Position numbers and translations under genes: made by a program. Of a stretch of DNA of 64,000 bases, positions 35,116-47,700 are shown piece by piece (within the stretch, counting starts at the first letter, position 1; the number at the start of each line of letters is the position of its first letter). The stretch is from positions 17,546,001 through 17,610,000 of the forward strand of contig JBHGNT010000007.1 of assembly GCA_043228905.1 (NCBI GenBank). Direction: 5' to 3'. Origin of the DNA: Azolla caroliniana (taxonomy: Eukaryota > Polypodiophyta). The notes beneath the pieces were generated by a model. It was not told the origin of the DNA, ran no database searches, and worked only from the letters and a program-made list of their open reading frames with translations.

Positions 35116-35590
35116 ACCTCTCCTCTTTCTCTCTCTCTTTCATACACACATACTCGCTCTCTCTCTTATTGATACATACGCACACACACTCTCTCTCTCT
35201 CTCTATCTTTCTCTCTCTTTGATACACACACACACTCTCTCTCTCTCTCTCTCTCTCCCTCTCTTTGATACACACACACACACTCTCTCTCTCTGTCTCT
35301 CTCTCTTTCACACACACACACACTCTCTCTCTCTCTCTATCTTTCTCTCTCTTTGATACACACACACACACACTCTCTCTCTCTCTCTCCCTCTCTTTGA
35401 TACACACACACACACACTCTCTCTCTCTCTCTGTCTCTCTCTCTTTCACACACACACACACACACTCTCTCTCTCTCTATCTTTCTCTCTCTTTGATACA
35501 CACACACACACACACACACACTCTCTCTCTCTCTATCTTTCTCTCTCTTTGATACACACACACACACACACACACACACTCTCTCTCTGT
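35116..35590. repeat. Compound CT/CA repeat with trimeric higher-order structure
   Basis: Blocks of (CT)n and (CA)n alternate, joined by three linker types: CTATCTTTCTCTCTCTTTGATA, CTCCCTCTCTTTGATA, and CTGTCTCTCTCTCTTTCACA. They occur in the order 1-2-3, 1-2-3, 1, 1, with type 1 at about 35204, 35338, 35478 and 35531. The period of the trimer is thus about 134-140 bp. It ends about 210 bases before the WEB-gene ATG, so it lies in the promoter or 5'-UTR. Confidence 0.92.
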
Positions 35591-35803
35591 CCCCTGTTTC
35601 TCCCCCGTGTTTCTGCAGACATATACATATGTATGTATATATGTATATATATAAGTATCCATGGATCGAATATCTTTATTCCTGCAAAGCAAATCGATAG
35701 GACCCAATTGCTGAAACTGCGTGTTGACCGCCATAGCCTATTCTTCTTCTGCTTCTCTGCAGCCAACCCTACCCTACCCTACCCTACCCTCCTCCCTATA
35801 GCC

Positions 35804-38800
35804 ATGGAAGCTCCGGCAGAGCACCCCTCTGCAGAGACCATTCATCCTTCTATAGTAGCAGAGACGAATGCTCATACTCTCTTATCAACGCCTTTTGAGA
35901 CTACCCAAAAGCTTATTTCTTCCTCTTCTTCTCCTACACAGAACTCTCAGGCTCAAAACTCGACTGAGCTTCTGCAGAGAGCTATAGTAGAGCAAATTAG
36001 CCCTACACCAGAGAATATCCAGGAAGGTTCTTCTATTGGGCAGCTTCCGAATGCGTCTTTAATGGAGGATTTGGCACAATATTCAAATGGAGAGACACAT
36101 CAGAGATTAGGGTTAGCAGGGATTCCCTCAGAAAAGAACCACCCCATGATTTCTTCAGAAAACACACATCAGCTGGATTCTTCAACAGAGGAGCCTATAG
36201 AACATTCCCTAACAGAGGAGCCGAAAGAAGTTCCTTCCAGAGAGGAGCATACAGAAAGTTCTGCAAGAGAGGGCAATACAGAAGAATCATCAACAGAAGA
36301 GGATCATGTAGAAGAAGAATCTCCTCCTATAGGGAAACATGGGCAACCGGCCATGGCCTCTGGACATGTTGAGGTGAGTGGATCAACAGATGCAGGCTAC
36401 GTGGGACATCATCTGGTGAGTGAACCAGTAGAATCCACTCAAGTGAACGGACATCAGGAACAAAGTATGCAGGCCAGTGAACCAGATTTTGGCGACGAGC
36501 CATCATCGTTTGTGGAGGAGCACAAAGGTCTTCTTTCTTCTGTTGATTCATCGCCATCTGCCAAAAAGCTTTACACATCATCCTCCACAGAACAACAGCC
36601 ACAGGAGATGGTGCCTGGCCATTTGAGCACAACTTCAGGTCAGATCTATAGTGACTTGTCCACCCACGAAAACGAGTTCATCCCTTCAGAAGGACATCAT
36701 ATCAAAACGGCTGTTGCTGAACATGGTACCAAAGCTTCTGGTGAGAGGAAAGACATATGTTTTTCAATTTTACCATTTTTTTTTAAAGCATCTCTTATCT
36801 TCTAGGACTGCATACATATGAATGTATGTACATCTATATCATATACAGATGAACACAATAGATTAAATTGATTCTATCTACTGATGGCTTAATAGTGGAA
36901 TAGCTCTAGCTTGCTTCCAAGTTATGACTTGTTGGCCTGATTGTAGCTATATGATGCTGTGCTTGTCAGTATGTTATTCCTATGTTATTTGAGGAATGTA
37001 TGTATGTTTTCTTTACTCTTTGATGGTGGCAAACAATTTATCAAACATTCATGCATGCGACTTTTGTTTTTATAATGCCAAAATGGTGATTGAAAAGTAG
37101 TTGTTTCTCTGTAAAACTTGATTTCCTATATTATTATCCAATTCGTTATATACACATAATTGCAAAAAAAGAAATAGTTGGATCTTTCAGAAATCTAGTT
37201 TCTTAGGAACTGTTGAATGATTCCAATTCAATTTCTATATACCGTGTATCCTTCATATAGGTCAAAATCCATTAGAGCTTGGGCTTATCATTTTTTTTGC
37301 TAAATGATTTATAGATAACAATGGCACCAGACAAACCGTGGAATCCTCCAATCTCTCCTCATCCAAGTCCAGTGGTGCAGAAATCATTACAACTGCGCCT
37401 TTTGAATCTGTAAAAGCCGCAGTCAGTTTGTTCGGAGAGAGGGTTGATTGGAAATCACCACAGCAAACACTTCAATCCGAAACATCAACTAATCCAGAGG
37501 TAATTTTGTGCATGTCTACTATGTTTTCCTAGGCTTTCCGTTTTGGACAGACACTGAAATGCCCATGAGATTTCTAAAATGTAGCAGAGTACCCTCCTGC
37601 AGTAGGTAAAATTTGAGTCTGAAGAGGGGTATTCTGATATTTTTCTGGTGAAAACCCTGAAAAGTTGGGGCTATTTTGGTGTTTATTCAGGTGTTTACCT
37701 AGTAGCTATTTTTGTGGTGCTGTTTTCAAAATCTCTCTCTTTTCATTGCAGAGGCAGAATACTATTTCAGAACTTGATATTGAGAGACTCCAAGATGATA
37801 TTGAGAAGTATAGGAAAAGACTTTTTGATAGCAAGAAAGCTTCAGCTGATATTCTTCTTGAACTTGAGAGTGTCCAAGGGTTAATTAAAGCTGCTGGAGG
37901 GATGTCAAAAGATGTGACCAACATCCATCTTAATTTTGATCATCATCATAACCATCTTTCGAAAGTTGCCGAAGTTTCTGAAATGGCTGTAACGAACAAA
38001 GAAGATGACAAGAACATTAGAAATGCTGATCTGGACAAGTTGTTGAAGGAGATTGAAGATGTTAAAGCGGCGCTTCTCTCGATGAGGGTGTCACGTGATG
38101 ATGCAGTTGATGGTATTGAGAGTGCTAAGAATAGTCTCGATAGTGTGTCAAAGAGAATTGAAGCCCTTGTTGAAGAGCAATCATCACTTGATGAATCTAT
38201 TGCTGCTGCTCAATCTGTGCTTGCAGATACAGAGGAGCAAGTTGCGCAATTGAGAAATGGTAATGACGTTGAGAAATTGCTTGAGAGAATTCCCCCAGAT
38301 CATTTAATCAAGAAGCAAAGTACCGAAACAAAACTTTTAGCAGAAAAACTTGAAGAGACAAATGCATCCTTAAGGAAGTTGAGAGAAGAACTTGCAGTAA
38401 GTAAAGAAGCAGAAACAAAGTACAGATCGCTTCTAGCTGCCACAAATAACGATATTGAAAAACTTGAGTTAGAATTGGCTGTTGCAAGATCCGAAGGACT
38501 TGGAAAAGTGGAGAAGGTATTGGGCGAGCTCGAGGGATCTAAAGCAATGCTCAGAAAGGCGAGAGAGGAAAGTGCTTCTCTCTCATCTGCAGTGTTTATT
38601 TTGAGAGAAGAGCTAGAAACAGTCGATCCCCGAGAACTTGAAATGATGCATGAGAAAGAGCAAATTGCTTGTGCAACATTGGCATCATTGCAAGATGAGA
38701 TTCAGAGGGTGAAAGAATCATTGCATCGTGCGCAAGAAGGGGTAGCAAGGGCATTGGAAGCTAAAGAAACACTGCCTGCGGCAATAAAGCGTATGGCGCT

Positions 38801-39623
38801 CGAAGCTGACCAGGCCAAGGCTGAAGCCACGGCATCAAAAGAAAAAGCACGGAAGGCGAGGCACGAGGTCGAGCAAGAGAAGGCAGCTACTAGCACAGCG
38901 ATGAGTAGGCAAGCTGCGGCATTGAAAGAAGCCGAGGCAGCTAGGGCCTCAGAAGCTATGGCTATGGCCGAGTTCAAAGCTTTAACTGAATCGGAATCGC
39001 AATATAATACTGAGACTGAAACTGAATCCGAAGGAGGAATGAGTGCCAGTGGTATTACAATTACTCTCGAAGAGTATACCTCTTTAAAACAAGCATCTAA
39101 CGAAGCGGAGAGCATTGCTGAAAAGAAGGTATCGGAAGCAGTAGCCCTTGTAGAAGATGTGAAGGCCAGCCAGAGGGCTGCACAAGAGAGGCTCTCTGAT
39201 ATCATCAAGGAGGCTGAATCGTGCCGGATGGAGCTTGAAGAGGTGCAAAAGAAAGCCGAGGGTGCGCAGGAAGCGAAACTGGCAAGCGAAGCTGCGCTGA
39301 GAAAATGGAGAGCTGAACATGAGCAGCAACGGCGGAAAAGTGCTAATCCAAGCGGTGAGAGTCGGCTTGCTAGTGATGGGGAGAGAGGGGCTGTCAAGGT
39401 AACCGAGGTTAAAGCTCGAGAAAGAAGGGGTGCTGGATTGGATGCTTTCTCCCAGGTTTTAAGCCTCAAGGTGCCAATGGCATCGGATGTGGCTCTTGGT
39501 AAGGTCTTATCCATGCAAGATGTAGTGGAAGGGAAGGAAAAACCGAAGAAAAAGACGACTTTCATCAAGCGATTAACATCTGCGGTTTCGTGGAAAAAGG
39601 CCCCTAGCGCTGTGCGGACATAA
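35804..39623 (+). CDS. WEB family coiled-coil protein (WEB1/PMI2-like)
   Basis: Three exons join in frame into 997 codons: 35804-36740, 37315-37499, 37752-39623. The ATG at 35804 (MEAPAEHP, context GCCATGG) is the first after the microsatellite leader. Exon 1 (about 312 residues) is disordered, rich in S, T and E, with repeated TEEP/EEH-type segments. Exon 2 carries the family signature TTAPFESVKAAVSLFGERVDW. Exon 3 is almost entirely heptad-rich coiled coil (SELDIERLQDDIEKYRK, many KEAE/EAxxA blocks) and ends in a basic tail, KPKKKTTFIKRL...WKKAP. Arabidopsis WEB1 and PMI2 are cytosolic coiled-coil partners needed for normal chloroplast photorelocation and actin filaments. Which paralogue this is cannot be told from sequence alone. 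Confidence 0.9.
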
Positions 39624-40698
39624 GCGTATACATTCACACTGTTATGTCTGCCCTTATCCTTTCGAGATAATTGATACGACTTTTTGTCAGGTTTGCATAG
39701 ATTCGAGCTTTTATCGTTGAAGGAGCATAAATAATTCTTTTGTAAGTGTGTTATAAAAGTTCAAATGATATCGTTGCTCGGGTTTTGCTTATAATCAAAA
39801 CATTCTCGATGCCCTTTACTTGTTTTTGTACATATACGTAAATATGCACGATAGGCTTTTTGTTGAAGATGTATAGTAAATGAATAATGTACACCTATTC
39901 GACTATATAAATTTGTTTAAATGTAATAATGTTGAAAATCAATCTTGTACCATTACAGAAGTAGCTTCCAACTTGAAACCATTTTTACTTCTCCATGATT
40001 ATTATCCGTCTGGTTTATTTCCGTCTTTCACCATGAAGTATTCATACCCAAAAGAGCGCATGCTCATAAGATGTATGTGTTTTCTCATTCTTGTGAAAAC
40101 CCCTGTTGCTTATCAAAGAGCTATGCATTTGTACACCGTGTTGCTTATTAAAGAGCTATGCATTTGTTGGGGGACTTACACCCCTGTTTGCTTATGGAAG
40201 AGCTATGCACTTGGCAGGCAAGTTACACGAGATGGTAGCTCTATTGGGAAAACCCAAAACACTCCATGGATCTTAGGACCGGAAAACCCTTGTACACGTA
40301 CTGTATTGCATGTAACGAAAACATGCATTAGTAATCATAGTCGATGTCTTTGTCAATCTTTGGATGATTGTCTCAAGGATTGTCGATCTTTTTATGATTG
40401 TTTGAGCTTACATGAGAGTGATGATCATCCATTTGATAATTGTTGTGAAGTGCTTGTAGGTGCCAGATTGTTGAAACTGTATGAATTATTATTAAGAAAC
40501 AAATGAACAAAACAGGAAATTAGATTGAGTTCCATGATATAGGAAAGAGCATTATAATTAAGTTAAAAGGGGAACTAGAATGTCAATAAAGTAACAAAGA
40601 TGTCAAAAATTTCCAAATGGCACCATGAGAACGAACAATGAGGTCATCTTATGTTACTCTTATTTTAAAAAAGCTTCAAATGATATTTCTCATCTTAT
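39624..40698. other. Intergenic between the WEB gene and the LTR element
   Basis: Contains the WEB 3' region and a 208-codon open frame (39880-40506) without recognisable features. Inside it are three degenerate 28-30 bp repeats (40105-40132, 40139-40166, 40184-40213; core GCTTATCAAAGAGCTATGCA), which argues that the frame is fortuitous. Confidence 0.6.
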
Positions 40699-40895
40699 TG
40701 TGGTGTGCATGTGTTCCTTTGTGCCACCCTTTTAGCTCACCCTTTTTAGGATGCGTGTGCTCTAAGTTGACCCACCCTTTTAGCACACCCTGTTTAGCCA
40801 AGCCAACCCAAATGGGTTCCGTTGTATCAACTATAAATTGATTAAGAAGTAAGAAGCTAAGTAGACTGGTTTTGATCTCTTATGTGCATTTCACA
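40699..40895 (+). repeat. 5' LTR of the short element
   Basis: 197 bp, TG...CA, identical to the 3' LTR. A TATA-like CTATAAATTG lies in its second half. Confidence 0.95.
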
Positions 40896-41234
40896 TATTG
40901 GTGGAGAAGCGGGGTACCAGTCCCCCACATCCAAGCATCCGCCTCTTCCGCTTCGTAGGTAGCATCGCCCTTGCCACCATCATCGACAATCTTGTTAGTC
41001 TCTTGTAGTAGTATCTCTTCTATTACTGCCTTAGTTCACTTGTTAGGCCTCCCGATATCCACTGCTTCCTCCATCCAAGTCCTTTTTTGGCGATCGCCAC
41101 TTATACCTCTCTAGCACGTAAGCCCACTACACCTTCACCTTAGACACTCTCACTTTCTCACACCACTTTTATGTCTTGCCCCACCAACTCTTCCCCCTCA
41201 CCTTAGGTTGCCCATTAACTTCTTGTCCCATGAG

Positions 41235-41650
41235 TTTCTTTGATCCCCCTCCTACACGATAGCCCTCCTGACCCCCACCTCAGCCAAGTCCAGGTGGCCC
41301 TTAGACCACAAGAGTGATTGATCTTTCTTTGCCAAATGATCTTTTCCCCAATCCCCCTCTGACACGATAGCCCTCCTGTCCCCCACCTCAGCCAAGTCCA
41401 GGTGGCCCTCAGTCCACAGGAGCGATTGATCTTCGCCGCCATATGATCTTTCCTCGATCTCCCTCCGACACGATAGCCCTCATGTCCCCCACCTCAGCAA
41501 AGGCCAGGTGGCCCTCAGTCCACAAGAGCAATTTATCTTTGTCGCCATATGATCTTTCCTCGATCCCCCTCCGAGATGACACAATAGCCCTCTTGTCCCC
41601 CACCTCAACAAAGTCCAAGTGGCCCTCAGTCCACAGGAGTGATTGATCTC
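41235..41650. repeat. Internal tandem repeat, about 108 bp x 4
   Basis: Four units are marked by CACGATAGCCCTC at 41255, 41363 and 41469 and by CACAATAGCCCTC at 41580, so the periods are 108, 106 and 111. Each contains CCCACCTCAGCCAAGTCCAG and CCACAAGAGTGATTGATC. They fill the middle of the short LTR element. Confidence 0.93.
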
Positions 41651-41699
41651 TATTCGCCGATTGATAGCTCGTTTTCCGTCATTAGCCCCGTCCAACTAT

Positions 41700-41910
41700 C
41701 AAGGCCAACAGTTCCACGGGGATGTCCTGAACATCGTTGCACCTCAACTACGTGTCCATAGATGTTTACATCCCCACGCTATCTTCACCGAACGCCTCAA
41801 CAAGACCCTCAAACACGAGATGGTTGCATTAATCAACCCTTTTCGAGCACTCTATGGGTGTAACCCTCGCCTCGCACTAGAATCATCGATGGATTTCCAT
41901 TTGAAACCTG
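41700..41910 (+). pseudogene. Integrase C-terminal fragment in the short LTR element
   Basis: In the frame of 41643-42062 the segment TERLNKTLKHEM resembles the third catalytic region of retroelement integrases (E followed by R.N.TL), and PFRALYGCNPRLALE resembles the PFE.VYGR.PR motif of Ty3/gypsy integrase. The usual about 35 residues between these two motifs are missing, so the copy is dead. Confidence 0.65.
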
Positions 41911-42025
41911 TTATAAGATGCTCCCCCTCCTTCGACAAGCCATTGTTCTTGTTCTTGTTCATGTTCATGTACATGTCCAGTTCTTGTTCATGCCCCTCAA
42001 TCTCTTGTTTCTCGCAAGGGGGAAA

Positions 42026-42222
42026 TGTGGTGTGCATGTGTTCCTTTGTGCCACCCTTTTAGCTCACCCTTTTTAGGATGCGTGTGCTCTAAGTTGACCC
42101 ACCCTTTTAGCACACCCTGTTTAGCCAAGCCAACCCAAATGGGTTCCGTTGTATCAACTATAAATTGATTAAGAAGTAAGAAGCTAAGTAGACTGGTTTT
42201 GATCTCTTATGTGCATTTCACA
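42026..42222 (+). repeat. 3' LTR of the short element
   Basis: 197 bp, identical to 40699-40895, preceded by the polypurine tract and followed by TTAT. Confidence 0.95.
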
Positions 42223-44768
42223 TTATAAAGCTTGAGAAATTTCATTTAATACATATGGACCTTGAAAGATGTGGCCAACATCTTTATGTGATTTCCAACT
42301 TGGATATCAGATGTGCTAATAAAGATTATCAAATATGCATATTAAATATTAATCTAGCATATTGTATACCAAAATTCATAAAGGAATTATCAAAGTTGTT
42401 TGCCAAGAGAACAAATACTAAGACATGCACTCTAAACAATGAAAAGGGCAAGTTGCAACCTTGAATTGAGTTGATTATCCCACCAATTTGAACTAGAAAA
42501 CACATTGAATGATGCATAATTAAGATTAAAAAAGATCATCTAGGGAGATGATTTTGGTAGAATAGTTTTGTCCATAAAAATTGATAGCCATCCCTTGGAG
42601 AGACATGCAATCCTAGATAAATAGGATATGTTAGTTCAAGAATGTAATCCTTAGAACTAACTATAAAAGCTAAAGTAGGGATGTAGGATCTAGTAAGAAA
42701 GATATTTTTAGGAATTAGAACTTAGCCTCAATATAACCTTCAATCACTTTTGAAGTAAGACGTCAATTAGTGTAAGGTCATTCATGGGCCACTTTGCAAG
42801 AGTAATGTAAATTTGAGAAAAGCTATTTTCTTTATGTGGCGTAACCATTGATGTAAACTTTCCTACATCATAATTTACCATTATTTTAGTTGTGTTAGAG
42901 ACAACCCTAAGCACTAGCTTAGTTCTTATTTCTACTTTCACATACATATGTATCACTCCTTTCCATTAACCCAAACTTGAGCTACTTGTGTTCGTCTCAA
43001 AATACTTTTAATCTCTACTTGATGACGTGTTAGTTAAGTATTAGTCCTTATTATCGTTATCATGAGCACGGCATGGGTGTTTGAGAGTTTCTCAACATTG
43101 GCGCTACATGCAAAACCTTAATATATTATTTAAAGGTACAATTTTGCATGGTTTTAAGGTTATATAAAAAATTTATGCAAACCACATAAAGTCATTAAAC
43201 ATGGCAATATATGAATGTGCGTGATGTTTTGACCAACATCATCATTAGGTTTCTTGTATTTTCCATTGAAAAATTATGGGTTTAGTCCTATTGACTCAAT
43301 TTTATCATAATCATTCTTTGAAAAATGTTCATATAGCGAAGTATAATCTCTAACATCTTGAAAGCTTTTCGGATCCTTATCATGCACTATTCAATGGTAT
43401 TTCAAATTTTGAATGTCATTAAGGACAAGTGAAAACTATTTTTTTCCATCAAGTATCGATTTTTGAGTTTGCATTCATGTATGAATAATGTAATCCTCAA
43501 GTGGTTGTAAATACTATAGTTTAAATATGTCAATAAAGTTAGCCAATGTATTGGAATACCATGCCACCAAATGATAGCTTTCCCACCTAACTAATGTAGC
43601 ATGGGCTACTTCCGTGAAGCTTAGGTTCTACCATTGAAATAGCTTTACAAGTTACAACAAAGGAAGGTTCACTGTGTTTGCTATTCTTTGTCTTGACATC
43701 CACTTGCAATGCAACATGGGATTTGAGAATATCATGAGTTTTTTGAAAGTTTAAGCCTAATTTTAAAATTTTAAGAAACATCTTTGAACCGTTTTAAGCT
43801 CATGTATGATGATCATCCTTTTTCAAATATTATTATTATTATTATTTTGTCCTTTTTAAGCCTAATTTTGATATTTTAATAAACATCTTTAAATACTAAA
43901 AAACTTAAAATTTTTAAAATTTAAATGTGAAATTTTGAATTTTGAACTAACTTGAAAATCAAAACCAAACCATAAAACATGTGCATTTGTGTTGAAGAAA
44001 GCATATGACCAAGTGTGCTCATATGCCATTTGTCCTCATGGGTTTGTCTCCCTTGATAGATACCAAGTTCCCCAACTATCCTACTATTAACCCACTAAAA
44101 TTATTGTGTTTTGTTGTCATGAATTGAGTGTTGCTACTTCAGCAAGTCCAATTGCACCCCTCATTATTCTCTTGCAAAGGAGGCATAAACTACAATGGTG
44201 TGAGTTTGATGCGTTTTGTCTATCAATTGAGCATATCTAGAATCAAATAATATAAAGAGACCATATCAATCAACGCACCGATAGCCAGCCTTGGGCCAAG
44301 CCAAAAATAGTGCACTCTATTCAAGAGAACTAATAATTGGGTACATACAACTAAACAAATTTCCAAAACCATGTCATACAAGAAGCAAGAAAAACAGCAC
44401 TCTTATGTGTGACTCACAAGCGGCTAATTATGAAAGTCAAAACATCATGTACAATCTCCAAACTTCTGCACTCTAGGTTGTCAACCTCCTGCATCGTCAT
44501 CACCTTAATTCAATGCACAACATTTCATGTACATACATTTGTGATTCCTAAAGCCTTACCTAAGCCATTTTATTTTCTTAAACATGAAAATGCAAGTGTA
44601 ATGGAACTTTCTCTAATTAAAAACCCTTATCAAAAAAATAGAGGCAGCAATTTCGAACCTTTCAACTTAATTCTCATCTCTGTCATCATATCAAAATTAC
44701 TCGGTGTGTCAATGGTCAAAGAAGCATGGAGAAGTACATCTTTTTACCTTAAACTAGGCTAAAGAACT
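42223..44768. other. Intergenic, no gene; includes a relic of the inverted-repeat element family
   Basis: AT-rich. Bases about 43850-43985 share GCCTAATTTT, TTAAAATTTAAAT, TTTTGAACTAACTTGAAAA and CAAACCATAAAAC-type segments with the MITE-like copies at 17269 and 55379, without recognisable ends. An ATT triplet run lies near 43829-43846. No exon is recognised. Confidence 0.55.
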
Positions 44769-47700
44769 TCAACATCTTTCAAATATCTTATACAGATTCT
44801 CAAGACAAGACACCTGCCAATGAAGAGAGTGATTATTAGCCTACCAAAACATAGAACAAATACACACTACATATATGTGTAATCTTCCAACTCTGCTTTT
44901 ACCTGGATAACAGTTCCATCTGTGGCCATCTGCCTTGAAGGCTTCAAAAACAGCTTCAATGCAGGAAATAGGACATGTTCTATGGTCCATGAACGTTGTT
45001 CCCATGCCTTCTGTGCTTCAGCAATCAGATCCTCATCAATCTCCACATCCTCGATGGCTTCTTGTGAATCATTTAAACAAAAAAGAAAACGTATTGAGTA
45101 TTACGACTTGTGTGGTTCACATAAGAAAAATGCTCAGAACTGACAAATATATTTAAAAAAGCTCTAAAACAGTTTTCTTGGATCCGAGCATTTTACGAAT
45201 GGAAATACGGTAGCACATTTTACACAAGGAAAAATTTTCAATCAGATTACATGTACAGTGACACAATTGAGCAATTAGTGCCATTTATTATCTATAATGT
45301 CCTATGAACCTTGACATATTATGTACTGCCCGAATACAGATTTACACAGAAAGAATGACATACAAAATAGAGCTATTACGGCCATTTATCATCTGTAATG
45401 TCCTAAAAACTCTGACATACTCTAATGCTGCTCGAATATAGATGTGTCATCAATTACCACTTGGCTTCACAAAGGGGCTATATCGACTTTCTGACTACAT
45501 CTTCCACTGCCAAATGCCACATTATGTCTAGCTCTTATTGAAGGGGATGTTAAAAGCTGTCGATACATGCATACAACCACAGTATCTAACTAATCATCTG
45601 CGTATATATGAGATACATGTACACTCTTATATCAAAATAGAAGTTCAATGGAATTTTTTTAATAACCTTTATCATGTGCTTCTGGATTTGCGGATTTATT
45701 TTTTCCAACATGATAAAACTCTAGCCCATTTTCAGATGGGTTTGGCAGCATTGGGGGATGCATGGCATAGAAGTCTGCCAGGGCAGCAGAAAATGTTTCA
45801 AAGCATTCTTTTTCTGTATCCCAATCAACCTGTAACCCAAAGTATCAAATTCACAAATTTAAAACAGCACAACGAAGAAAAGGGGAAAAAATCCATCACT
45901 CATCATCACTTACACAATTCCCCAAACTCAGCAGAAATTTAGGAAGACGATCCATGTCAGGGGTATATTGGTCCAGAATTATAGGAATAGTGCATACATT
46001 TCCATCTACATCAATGTCGAAAGAGAAGTACTCTCTCAGCATCTCAGCCTTTGCCAGTAATATTCTAGTATTCAACTGTAACATGTTCATATATTCAGTG
46101 TATTTAACCGCAAAGCTTCCATCCTTAAAAAACAATATGAATCACATGACACAACTTTCAAATTTCAATGCAATTGCCATGATAAGATAATTAGGTGCAA
46201 TGTTTCTCATCAATTAGATTAATCAATACATGCTATGAGGATACCTTAGCTATCTCATCTTTCGGTCCATCATTCTCAGTCCAGTTTCCTAAGCACTCCT
46301 CTTCATCAAGAGCTAATAGCATCAACTCTTGTATTGGTGCAGGATTTGTCAAACGCATGGCATTAAAATGGGAAAATCTTCGGATGGCTTGTTGGTAGAG
46401 AAGTTCCTTACTGTACGGCACACAATAGAGCTTTGAAAAAAAAGGCAAGGAGAGTACTCTATTTGGATAGAATTTCTAGACTCGCACCTCAATTTGACCA
46501 CATCAAATAAGTATAAGCCAGTCTTGTATTGAGATAATGCCAAGGAATTATCGGCCATCCCAATGTATGAACAATTTTTCATCATATCCAGAAGACCTAT
46601 AATTCCATATGTTCCAAATGATTGTCGGTATATGCATATTAATAAACCATTGACTCGAATAAAACATAACAGACCTGCATGTGTATCCTGATCAATTGCA
46701 GCCAACAGTTCTTGTACACTTGTTAGATCTGCACCTTCTTTCAGAATTCGTCTTTGTCGTACAGCACGCCTGATGGGGAGAAACATAAAAACTTAACACA
46801 ATCAAATTTGTTGGAATCAATTGAAAGGATATTGTCAGTTTCCCATATTGAATCTGGACAAAAAACTACAACAAATGGATAAACAGGAATATGAACAAAG
46901 ACAACAGAATTAGCTTGAATAATATTATTTAATTACAAGCAAGCGAAAAGGACATAATTAAAAGAAAACAAATGAGATGACAACAAAATACACAAATCTA
47001 TTGTAAGAACTATATAAAAACACAATGTAACTACCTACATTTTTTAAAACCAAACCAGATCTACCCTACATATAAAGTCCATCCTAGAATGAGTTCATTA
47101 TAACCAACAATTTGACCACATGGAATAGATTCTATAGCATCCTCGTCTCAATTGGATTGTGTTTAGAGGCATCTCCCTCATTAAGATGTAGGAAGAATTT
47201 CTTACAAAAGCCTATATGAAATTGGACGATAGATTGCGACTTGTAAAGTTGGAGGGCTATTTTAGCTTTCATTCATGTGAAACAGAGATAGTGAGAATAT
47301 AGCTTCTCCCTACCATAGTTCATCCAGTCCCATTATGTTTGTGTACTGAATATGTATATCTTGATCCCTAACCTAGATGACAGATCCCAAACTTCCCTAT
47401 ACATATTTTATAGCATATCCTAATCAACAATGTCTATGGACTGCATTGCAATAGGCCCAATGAGCTTGTATAATTCAGTAAAAATCAAAATGGAGGGTGG
47501 AGTAATGCACTCTTTTTCAGAACAGATTTTGTCTTCAGGTGAATAAGTAAATGCTGCTCATTATTACCCTCTGTGTTTTTCAACTACTACGTTTAGGCAA
47601 CTGTTGAAGGTTGTAAGTTGTCGGTGAATTGGATCAAATTAAGGGTTTATTCACAACCACAGTAAATTGATAGATAGGATCAAATTAACGGTCTATAAAG

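Larger units (their letters stand above)
40699..42222 (+). mobile_element. Short LTR retrotransposon, internally deleted, identical LTRs
   Basis: The two 197-bp LTRs (40699-40895 and 42026-42222) are identical in my reading and have TG...CA ends. TTAT flanks both sides (40695-40698 and 42223-42226), a probable 4-bp target-site duplication. Three bases after the 5' LTR, TGGTGGAGAAGCGGGGTA (40899-40916) has the layout of a primer binding site complementary to a tRNA 3' end. A polypurine tract GCAAGGGGGAAA (42014-42025) directly precedes the 3' LTR. The 1.1-kb inside lacks gag, protease and RT. It keeps only a 41720-41910 segment resembling the end of a Ty3-type integrase (ERLNKTLK, PFRALYGCNPR). 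It must depend on another element's enzymes. Confidence 0.93.

Noticed and set aside
35009-35600. Long open frames of alternating SLSLSL and THTHTH on both strands.
   Set aside because: They are translations of the CT/CA repeat; frames are open only because the repeat lacks stop codons.
38702-39637. A 311-codon minus-strand frame opposite the WEB gene.
   Set aside because: It is the reverse strand of the coiled-coil exon, whose alanine/glutamate-rich codons rarely give reverse stops; no family features.
39880-40506. A 208-codon open frame after the WEB gene.
   Set aside because: No recognisable domain, contains three nucleotide-level repeats out of register with the frame, and uses late in-frame codons without bias. 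It could not be supported as a gene.
44640-44690. GGTTCGAAAT on the minus strand followed by CTGCCTCTATTTTTTT, resembling a SINE B box and tail.
   Set aside because: No matching A box at the expected distance and no flanking duplication.
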